Positions 1 through 5,421 of a stretch of 10,178 bases of DNA are shown here, in pieces (positions within the stretch are counted from its first letter, which is position 1; every line of letters begins with the position of its first letter). Under the pieces are notes generated by a model. That model was given only the letters and a program-made list of their open reading frames with translations, was not told the DNA's origin and made no database searches. The DNA comes from Vulcanimicrobiota bacterium (lineage in GTDB: Bacteria; Vulcanimicrobiota; Vulcanimicrobiia; Vulcanimicrobiales; Vulcanimicrobiaceae). The stretch is taken from NCBI GenBank assembly GCA_019245275.1, contig JAFARW010000021.1, positions 1-10,178 of the forward strand. The letters are read 5' to 3'. The position numbers were made by a program, and so were the translations under genes.

Positions 1-1341
1 CGGCGGCTTGTAGTACGGAATCTTTTCGATCTGCTCGTCGGAGACCGGGATCGAGAAGCGGTCGCGAAACGCGCGCATCGACTGCATCTCCATGTGCTTT
101 TGCTGGTGCGCGATGTTCTGAGCTTCGCCGGAGGTGCCCATCCCATAACCTTTGATCGTCTTCGCGAGGATGACGGTCGGTTGGCCTTCAGCTTGCACCG
201 CGGACGCGTACGCCGCATAAACTTTGCGCGGGTCGTGGCCGCCGCGCTGCAGCGCCCAAATCTGCTCGTCAGTCATGTTTTGGACCATCTCGAGCGTCTC
301 AGGATAGCGACCGAAGAAATGCTCGCGTACAAAAGCCCCGTTGTTGGCTTTGAATGTCTGGTAATCGCCGTCGACGCAATCGTTCATCAATTGAACGAGA
401 CGGCCGGTGTGGTCGCGCGCAAGCAACGGGTCCCAGTTGCTGCCCCAGATCACTTTGATCACGTTCCAGCCGGAGCCGCGAAAGACGCGTTCCATCTCTT
501 GAATGATCTTGCCGTTGCCGCGCACTGGGCCGTCGAGACGCTGCAGGTTGCAATTGATGACGAAGATCAGGTTGTCGAGCTGCTCGCGTGACGCGACGGC
601 AATCGCACCGAGCGATTCCGGTTCGTCGACTTCGCCGTCGCCGAGAAAACACCAAACTTTCCGTCCGGTCGTGTCGGCGATACCGCGATGCTTGAGGTAG
701 CGCATGAAGCGTGCTTGGTAGATCGCCATCATCGGGCCCAAGCCCATCGACACGGTCGGAAATTGCCAGAAATCCGGCATCAGCCAGGGGTGCGGATACG
801 ACGAGAGACCTTTTCCGTGCACTTCTTGACGGAAGTTATCGAGCTGCTCTTCGTTGATGCGGCCTTCGAGGAAAGCGCGCGCATAGAATCCGGGAGATGA
901 ATGACCTTGGAAGAAAACGAGGTCGCCGCCGTGGACTTCAGACGGCGCGTGAAAGAAGTAGTTGAAGCCGACATCGTAAAGCGTCGCCGCGGATGAAAAA
1001 CTTGCAACATGTCCACCGAGCTCCGAGCTCTTCAAATTCGCACGAATGACCATCGCCATCGCATTCCAGCGCACGTAGTGGCGGATGCGCGTTTCGAGCT
1101 CGTCGCTGCCCGGCATCTGCGCCTGCTCGGCCGGCAGAATCGTGTTGATGTAGGGTGTCTGGACGCCAAGCGATACGTGTGCGCCGCCCGCTTGGGCGTG
1201 TTCGACGACCTTTTCGATGAGCTGCGTCGCGCGTGCCGGCCCTTCTGCTCGCAGGACGCCGTCGACCGCGTCGAGCCATTCCTGCGTCTCTTGCGGATCG
1301 GGATCGGACGGCGGAACCGGCGGCGCGGGGGTCGTCGTCAT
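1..1341 (-). CDS. aceE: Pyruvate dehydrogenase E1 component, homodimeric type (N-terminal 447 residues, cut by left edge)
   Basis: This is the E1 subunit of the cytoplasmic pyruvate dehydrogenase complex. It decarboxylates pyruvate with thiamin diphosphate and passes the acetyl group to the E2 lipoyl domain. The minus-strand frame is open from the start to base 1, so the C-terminal half lies outside; the family is usually close to 890 residues. Visible landmarks are QGHSSPG (about 145-151, with the active-site-region His), HPWLMPDFWQFPTVSMGLGP (185-204), the ThDP/Mg motif GDGE (234-237) continuing to NCNLQRLDG (263-271), and KTIKGYGMG followed by AHQQKH (394-416). I prefer the ATG at 1341 because TTAGGA lies at a normal distance from it. 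The ATG at 1350, three codons upstream, has AGG directly abutting it and no spacer. The gene follows the permease stop (1366) by only 24 bases, so the two are probably co-transcribed. Family identity is very secure. Confidence 0.96.
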   Translation of the reverse strand, partial: MTTTPAPPVPPSDPDPQETQEWLDAVDGVLRAEGPARATQLIEKVVEHAQAGGAHVSLGVQTPYINTILPAEQAQMPGSDELETRIRHYVRWNAMAMVIRANLKSSELGGHVASFSSAATLYDVGFNYFFHAPSEVHGGDLVFFQGHSSPGFYARAFLEGRINEEQLDNFRQEVHGKGLSSYPHPWLMPDFWQFPTVSMGLGPMMAIYQARFMRYLKHRGIADTTGRKVWCFLGDGEVDEPESLGAIAVASREQLDNLIFVINCNLQRLDGPVRGNGKIIQEMERVFRGSGWNVIKVIWGSNWDPLLARDHTGRLVQLMNDCVDGDYQTFKANNGAFVREHFFGRYPETLEMVQNMTDEQIWALQRGGHDPRKVYAAYASAVQAEGQPTVILAKTIKGYGMGTSGEAQNIAHQQKHMEMQSMRAFRDRFSIPVSDEQIEKIPYYKPP

Positions 1342-1365
1342 CGTTGCCATCCTAAGCGTGTTCCG

Positions 1366-2298
1366 CTAATCCAATTTCAATTCCGGCGTAGGCGGTGATT
1401 CGTAGATGAGAACGACGCCGATCGCGACCAGCAAAATCACACCGCCTAAGAGGGCCTGCGCAGTCAGGCGCTCGCCGAAGATTGCCGCAGCCAGCACCGC
1501 AGCAAAGATCGGCTCGAGCAGCGTTGCCATCGCAATCGCGCTCGGCGAAAACCAGCGCAACGACGCATTCATTGCCGTATGGCCGAGCAACTGCGAAACG
1601 AGCGCCATCGCAAGGATTCCGATCCAAGCCGTCGTCGCGTGCAGTGGTGGCGGGGGCTGGCGTGCTGCAAGGGCGGCGATCGTCAGTCCGATGGCAGCCC
1701 AGCCATACGTCCAGGTGACGATGCTCGTCGTAGCCAGCGATGCGCGGACCGTGCGTACAAGTATGAAGTAAGTGCCGATTGCCAAGCTCCCGACGAGCGC
1801 CAGGGCGGCTCCGAGCAGTTGATGACCGGGGATCGGCGGCGGAGATCCGACGACGCCGACGATCAGCCAAAGACCGATTGCGCCGACGAAGTAAGCCAGC
1901 CAAACGGCGCTCGGCAGCCGTCGCCGCAGGACCGCTGCATCGTACAGTGACGTCCAAATCGGCGTCGTACAAACGAGCAGCGTCGAGGTGGCAATCGTCG
2001 TGTACTCGAGCGACGAAATCCACGTCGCAAAGTGAACCGCCAAAGCCAAACCGGCGACGATCAGGATCACGCGTGTTGGGCGACTCAACTTGAGGCGGTT
2101 GCGCGTCACCGCCGAGATCGCTAACAGGACTGCTGCAGCCACGATCAATCGCAATGCAGCGACTGCGAGAGGCTGCGCTGCCGTCAGCGCGTATCGTGCG
2201 AAGATCGCTGCGGCTCCAACCGCCAACTGAGCGCCAAGCAGCAGCGATAATCCGGCCAGGCGCGTCGACCGCACGGGCGAAGGTTGATAAGTTGACAC
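1366..2298 (-). CDS. DMT-superfamily permease with two EamA domains
   Basis: This inner-membrane drug/metabolite transporter has 310 residues, typical of the ten-helix EamA family. Hydrophobic segments run through the whole protein in two halves (about 15-150 and 157-302), the internal duplication expected of EamA pairs. Family-like stretches include the LEP motif in ATLLEPIFAAVLAAAIFGERL near residues 258-278 (first 20 residues: ATLLEPIFAAVLAAAIFGER). The start is GTG at 2298, supported by a GCAGG ribosome-binding site (complement of 2306-2310) seven bases upstream. The substrate cannot be read from sequence, since the family exports amino acids, metabolites and other small molecules. It is the first gene of a likely two-gene operon with aceE and is divergent from thiC. 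A role in thiamin or pyruvate-related transport is only a guess from context. Confidence 0.9.
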   Translation of the reverse strand: MSTYQPSPVRSTRLAGLSLLLGAQLAVGAAAIFARYALTAAQPLAVAALRLIVAAAVLLAISAVTRNRLKLSRPTRVILIVAGLALAVHFATWISSLEYTTIATSTLLVCTTPIWTSLYDAAVLRRRLPSAVWLAYFVGAIGLWLIVGVVGSPPPIPGHQLLGAALALVGSLAIGTYFILVRTVRASLATTSIVTWTYGWAAIGLTIAALAARQPPPPLHATTAWIGILAMALVSQLLGHTAMNASLRWFSPSAIAMATLLEPIFAAVLAAAIFGERLTAQALLGGVILLVAIGVVLIYESPPTPELKLD

Positions 2299-2321
2299 CG
2301 CGACACCTGCGGACGTACGCT
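2292..2321 (+). promoter_or_regulatory. Possible sigma-70-like promoter for thiC
   Basis: TTGACA (2292-2297) is a perfect -35 hexamer. It is followed after 18 bases by TACGCT (2316-2321), a weak -10 match. Initiation would fall near 2327-2329, just where the first riboswitch helix begins, which makes the position sensible. The -35 box overlaps the GTG start codon of the divergent permease gene. The weak -10 box keeps confidence low. Confidence 0.35.
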
Positions 2322-2326
2322 GGTGC

Positions 2327-2422
2327 CGCTATCACGGGAGCTCGCGCTTCGACGCGGGCTGAGAGGGCGCCGATGCGCCGACCGTTCACACCTGATTCCG
2401 GGTAATGCCGGCGAAGGGAGCG
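2327..2422 (+). promoter_or_regulatory. TPP riboswitch (THI element) in the thiC leader
   Basis: All conserved parts of the thiamin pyrophosphate aptamer can be read in order. P1 is CGCT (2327-2330) with AGCG (2419-2422). P2 is GCTCGCG (2340-2346) with CGCGGGC (2353-2359). The CTGAGA core motif is at 2359-2364. A P3a hairpin is formed by GGCGC (2366-2370) and GCGCC (2375-2379). ACCTGAT is at 2390-2396. The P5 hairpin is CCGG (2398-2401) with CCGG (2408-2411) around a TAAT-containing loop, followed by GCGAAGGGA (2411-2419). There is no separate expression platform: the conserved AAGGGA is itself the thiC Shine-Dalgarno sequence, nine bases before ATG 2430. Bound TPP should therefore hide the ribosome-binding site directly and repress translation. 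TGGT (2321-2324) could also pair with ACCA (2427-2430) at the start codon if the transcript begins that early. Confidence 0.95.
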
Positions 2423-2429
2423 TTATACC

Positions 2430-3785
2430 ATGATCACAGTTGAATCCAAAGCGCAGCGCGGATCACGCAAGATTTACGCTGATGGGCCGGATGGAATGCG
2501 CGTTCCAATGCGTGAGATCTCGCTCACGAATGGAGAGCAGCACGTTCTCTACGATACGAGCGGCCCGTACACGGATCCGGAGAAGACCATCGATTTGCGA
2601 CGTGGACTCGAGCCGCTACGTGCTCCATGGATTGAAGCCCGCGGCGCGGGCGCAAATGTGACGCAGATGCACTACGCGCGTCGCGGTGAGATCACGCCCG
2701 AAATGGAATTCATCGCAATTCGCGAGCAGGTCGAGCCGGCATTCGTGCGCGACGAAGTCGCGCGCGGCCGCGCAATCATTCCCGCGAACGTCAACCATCC
2801 GGAAAGCGAGCCGATGATCATCGGTCGTAACTTCCTCGTCAAGATCAATGCGAATATCGGCAATTCCGCCGTCTCGTCGTCGATCGATGAAGAGGTCGAG
2901 AAGATGACCTGGGCCACGCGCTGGGGAGCCGACACGATCATGGACCTCTCGACCGGCAAAAACATCCATGAGACGCGCGAGTGGATCATACGTAACTCGC
3001 CCGTGCCGATCGGTACGGTTCCAATCTATCAGGCACTCGAGAAAGTGCGTGGTAAAGCCGAAGAGCTGACTTGGGAAGTCTATCGCGACACGCTGATCGA
3101 GCAAGCGGAGCAGGGCGTCGACTACTTCACGATTCACGCCGGCGTCCTCTTGCGCTACGTTCCGCTCACGGCGGAGCGCGTCACCGGCATCGTCTCGCGT
3201 GGCGGATCGATTCTCGCGAAGTGGTGTTTAGCGCATCACAAGGAGAATTTTCTCTATACGCACTTTGAGGAGATCTGCGAGATCATGAAGGCGTACGACG
3301 TCAGTTTCTCGCTCGGCGACGGATTGCGCCCGGGATGCCTAGCGGATGCCAATGACGCCGCGCAGTTTGCGGAGCTCGACACGCTCGGCGAGTTGACGCA
3401 ACTTGCCTGGAAGCACGACGTTCAGGTGATGATCGAAGGACCGGGCCACGTACCGATGCACTTGATCAAAGAGAACGTCGAGCGGGAGCTCGAGATCTGC
3501 AAAGAAGCGCCGTTCTATACGCTTGGGCCGCTCGTCACGGACGTCGCGCCTGGTTACGACCACATCACGAGTGCGATCGGCGCGGCGATGATCGGCTGGT
3601 ACGGGACCGCGATGCTCTGCTACGTTACGCCGAAAGAGCATCTGGGATTGCCCGACAAGCAAGACGTCAAGGACGGCGTCATCGCGTATAAGATTGCCGC
3701 CCATGCCGCCGACGTTGCCAAAGGCCATCCCGGCGCTCGCCATTGGGACGACGTTCTCTCGAAGGCGCGCTTCGAGTTTCGCTAG
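2430..3785 (+). CDS. thiC: Phosphomethylpyrimidine synthase ThiC, stopped early by an in-frame TAG
   Basis: ThiC is the radical-SAM enzyme that rearranges aminoimidazole ribotide to HMP phosphate, the pyrimidine half of thiamin. The 451 residues match the family throughout: YDTSGPYTDP (41-50), LRRGLEPLRAPWIEARG (56-72), TQMHYARRGEITPEMEFIAI (about 78-97), the NVNHPESEPMIIGR segment, TIMDLSTGKNI, FSLGDGLRPG, EGPGHVPMH and APGYDHITSAIGAA. The ATG at 2430 is fixed by the riboswitch-embedded AAGGGAG ribosome-binding site. Codon 452 is TAG (3783-3785) at the place where ThiC normally reads FEFRW-EDQF, so a TGG to TAG change is the simplest reading. The product as written lacks the C-terminal cysteine motif and should be inactive unless the codon is read through. 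Read through, it would be 527 residues; it lacks the longer N-terminal extension of proteobacterial ThiC (about 630). Confidence 0.93.
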   Translation: MITVESKAQRGSRKIYADGPDGMRVPMREISLTNGEQHVLYDTSGPYTDPEKTIDLRRGLEPLRAPWIEARGAGANVTQMHYARRGEITPEMEFIAIREQVEPAFVRDEVARGRAIIPANVNHPESEPMIIGRNFLVKINANIGNSAVSSSIDEEVEKMTWATRWGADTIMDLSTGKNIHETREWIIRNSPVPIGTVPIYQALEKVRGKAEELTWEVYRDTLIEQAEQGVDYFTIHAGVLLRYVPLTAERVTGIVSRGGSILAKWCLAHHKENFLYTHFEEICEIMKAYDVSFSLGDGLRPGCLADANDAAQFAELDTLGELTQLAWKHDVQVMIEGPGHVPMHLIKENVERELEICKEAPFYTLGPLVTDVAPGYDHITSAIGAAMIGWYGTAMLCYVTPKEHLGLPDKQDVKDGVIAYKIAAHAADVAKGHPGARHWDDVLSKARFEFR

Positions 3786-4013
3786 GAAGATCAATTCGAT
3801 CTGTCGCTCGATCCGCAGACCGCGCGCGAGTTTCACGATGAAACCTTGCCTGCCGAAGGAGCCAAAGTAGCGCATTTTTGCTCGATGTGTGGACCGCACT
3901 TCTGCTCGATGAAGATCACACAAGAAGTGCGCGACTACGCGCGACGCGGCTTAGAAGAAAAGGCGCGCGAGTTCGTTGAGAAAGGGGCGGAGCTCTACAT
4001 TCCTGCCGATTGA
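3786..4013 (+). pseudogene. thiC: C-terminal part of thiC, in frame after the TAG, carrying the [4Fe-4S] motif
   Basis: The thiC frame continues after the amber codon for 75 sense codons to TGA (4011-4013) without a frameshift. The residues are typical of the ThiC tail: EDQFDLSLDPQTAREFHDET, then LPAEGAK, then AHFCSMCGPHFCSMKI. The cysteines fall at 484, 487 and 492 of the full-length frame (CX2CX4C, beginning at base 3879) and would ligate the [4Fe-4S] cluster that reduces S-adenosylmethionine. The segment has no ribosome-binding site with an in-frame start codon ahead of the cysteines, so separate translation is unlikely. It would be expressed only by readthrough or if the TAG is not real. 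Its intact codons argue that the interruption is recent, tolerated through suppression, or a sequence error. Confidence 0.9.
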
Positions 4014-4066
4014 GCCGCGCGCCCGTCGGGTAAAACGTCCTTGCACTCCAAATTCATGAGGAAAGG

Positions 4067-4528
4067 ATGTTCATGGACGCGCTGACCCTGCTTAAGAACG
4101 ATCATACAAAAGTAAAAGGTCTCTTCAAGGAAGTCGAAGCGCTCGGAGATCGCGCGACGACAAGCCGCGAACGGTTATTCAAGGAGATCGACCGCGAACT
4201 AAAGTTGCACTCCGAAGCGGAAGAGAAGATCTTCTACCCGGCGTTCAAGCAGCACGCGGAAGATAGCGAAGAGCGCGAGGAGGTTGCCGAGGCATACGAA
4301 GAGCACGCGATCGTTGCGAATCTGATCGGCGAGCTCGAAGATCTCGATCCGGGCGATGAGCGGTACAAGGCGAAGCTCAACGTGATGATCGAGCTCGTCA
4401 AGCACCACGCCGATGAAGAAGAGAGTGTTATGTTCAAAGAGGCGCGGGAGATATTCGATAAATCCGAGTTAGACCAACTCGGCGAGAAAATCGCTCGCTT
4501 TAAAGAGCAAGCGAAAGCGCCTGCTTAA
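4067..4528 (+). CDS. Hemerythrin-like HHE cation-binding domain protein
   Basis: This is a small, soluble, charged four-helix-bundle protein of 153 residues, the usual size for single-domain bacterial HHE proteins. The expected ligand pattern is present: His13 in KNDHTKVKGLF, His48 with nearby glutamates in KLHSEAEEKIFYPAF, His80 in EAYEEHAIV, and His113/His114 with the following acids in KHHADEEESVMF. Such proteins carry a di-iron (sometimes mono-iron) site and are linked to oxygen, NO or iron handling and stress; the exact role here is not visible. A GAGGAAAGG ribosome-binding stretch (4058-4066) serves either ATG 4067 (GAGG five bases away) or ATG 4073 (AAGGA five bases away). The second start gives MDALTLLKNDH, the more family-like N-terminus. 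The gene stands alone and converges on the transglycosylase gene. Confidence 0.9.
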   Translation: MFMDALTLLKNDHTKVKGLFKEVEALGDRATTSRERLFKEIDRELKLHSEAEEKIFYPAFKQHAEDSEEREEVAEAYEEHAIVANLIGELEDLDPGDERYKAKLNVMIELVKHHADEEESVMFKEAREIFDKSELDQLGEKIARFKEQAKAPA

Positions 4529-5232
4529 GGCGCCGGCGGTGAGGATTCCGCTTCGAACGCGGCGGGGTCCGAGAGCGGCGCAGGACCATACAGGTCGGGT
4601 GACGGCGGCATTAAGCCGCCGCCGCTTTTTATTGCAGCGATGATGCGCGCCGGCAGATGAACCGTCGCTTTGAAGTGATGCCACAGGCGCATTACTCGCA
4701 CGACGTAGTGCTGCGTTTCGCTGAACGGCGGCACGCCGTGATAATCTGCGACGGCTTTCGGGCCGGCATTGTATGCCGCAAACGCCAGAACGTAACGATT
4801 CGGGCGATATTTGTAACGATTGATCAGACCGTGCAGGTAACGCGCACAGCCGCTAAGGTTCTGATCTGCATTGTCCGGATTAACGTTCAGCCGTCGAGCC
4901 GTCCCCGGCATCAACTGACCTAATCCGAGCGCGCCGGCGTAAGAACGAGCCGATGGATGCCAGCGAGATTCAGCAGTCACGAGTGCGACGAGAAGGTTCG
5001 CGTCGAGGCGCCAGCGCTCGGAATTTACAAGGACGTGCGACGCAAGGTCGCGGCTTTGCCAAAGCTGGAGATGCGGATTGATTTTCCGCAGGACGTGCGC
5101 GTAGACGGAGATGCCGGCAGCGTCGTGCGCTTGTGCCGGCTTGGCAAACGCGGCGCCGAAAACTGTGAAGAGAACAGCGGCAATAGCCGCGGTGGCTCTC
5201 GACATTGTCGGCCCGGTTCGAACCCTCCTCAT
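4525..5232 (-). CDS. Secreted lytic transglycosylase, SLT domain
   Basis: This predicted periplasmic enzyme cleaves the MurNAc-GlcNAc bond of peptidoglycan to give 1,6-anhydro ends. The 235-residue form starts at ATG 5232, with AAGG five bases upstream (complement of 5238-5241). A signal peptide follows, with an Arg-rich start, a hydrophobic core at about 14-30 and a likely cleavage after AQA (33-35). The same frame is open upstream to 5427, but that extension is arginine-rich, precedes the signal peptide and is unlikely to be translated. SLT landmarks are the catalytic Glu88 in TAESRWHPSA, then GALGLGQLMPGTA (100-112), the NLSGCARYL helix, and FAAYNAGPKAV (151-161). The last 30 residues are Pro/Ser-rich and probably disordered. 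Its TAA stop shares a TTAA with the stop of the convergent hemerythrin gene. Confidence 0.92.
   Translation of the reverse strand: MRRVRTGPTMSRATAAIAAVLFTVFGAAFAKPAQAHDAAGISVYAHVLRKINPHLQLWQSRDLASHVLVNSERWRLDANLLVALVTAESRWHPSARSYAGALGLGQLMPGTARRLNVNPDNADQNLSGCARYLHGLINRYKYRPNRYVLAFAAYNAGPKAVADYHGVPPFSETQHYVVRVMRLWHHFKATVHLPARIIAAIKSGGGLMPPSPDLYGPAPLSDPAAFEAESSPPAP
4603..4631 (+). terminator. Likely intrinsic terminator of the hemerythrin gene, inside the opposing transglycosylase gene
   Basis: CGGCGGC (4603-4609) can pair with GCCGCCG at 4615-4621 (5-base loop) or at 4618-4624 (8-base loop). A run of five T follows at 4626-4630. The second pairing puts the T-run one base after the stem, a good rho-independent layout. 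It lies about 75 bases after the hemerythrin stop and on the same strand. On the minus strand it is ordinary coding sequence for a Gly/Pro-rich stretch of the transglycosylase, so the fold could also be a by-product of that composition. Confidence 0.5.
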
Positions 5233-5299
5233 AAAAACCTTGCCCGGAGGACCCTTCGAGCAGATGTTCCCGAGCGTCACCGCTAACACACGCGAAGCG

Positions 5300-5407
5300 A
5301 TGAGCAAACGGTCGCGCCACTTGGGTCTCGTGATCATCATTGCACTTGCCGTGATGATTGGCCTGATCGCATGGGCGTACACTGTGGCTGAACATAAGAT
5401 CCGATGA
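5300..5407 (+). CDS. Possible 35-residue single-span membrane peptide
   Basis: A short frame from ATG 5300 to TGA 5405-5407 encodes a classic small membrane peptide. It has a basic start (MSKRSRH), one long uninterrupted hydrophobic segment at about residues 8-30 (LGLVIIIALAVMIGLIAWAY, then TVA) and a charged end (EHKIR). It ends 14 bases before the ATG of the large propeller gene, so the two could be co-transcribed. The ribosome-binding site is weak (only GAAG close to the start). It sits opposite the rejected N-terminal extension of the transglycosylase frame, in a stretch that otherwise has no gene. I do not recognise a family. A chance hydrophobic frame is the alternative. Confidence 0.45.
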   Translation: MSKRSRHLGLVIIIALAVMIGLIAWAYTVAEHKIR

Positions 5408-5421
5408 TGAAGGAAACGTGA

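Noticed and set aside
94..591. Plus-strand 165-codon open frame
   Set aside because: It is antisense to aceE, whose reverse-strand product carries unmistakable E1 motifs. The frame is a composition shadow.
1352..2389. 345-codon minus-strand frame overlapping the permease
   Set aside because: It is out of frame with the EamA protein, Arg/Asp-rich with no membrane pattern, and runs through the riboswitch region.
2299..2429. TPP control of the divergent permease-aceE operon
   Set aside because: The aptamer reads correctly only on the plus strand. The reverse complement lacks the THI consensus, so direct riboswitch control of the permease is not supported.
3783..3785. TAG reassigned to an amino acid in this organism's genetic code
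   Set aside because: Three other genes in the window end naturally at TAG (permease 1366-1368, propeller 8593-8595, rhodanese 9332-9334), as does the lipoprotein, with no family-like sequence following. Global reassignment does not fit.
3339..3923. 194-codon minus-strand frame across the thiC break
   Set aside because: It lies antisense to conserved ThiC sequence on both sides of the TAG. No ribosome-binding site or recognisable motif supports it.
5111..5407. Full 98-codon plus-strand frame ending at 5407
   Set aside because: Its first two thirds are antisense to the transglycosylase signal peptide region. Only the last 35 codons from ATG 5300 look like a plausible peptide.
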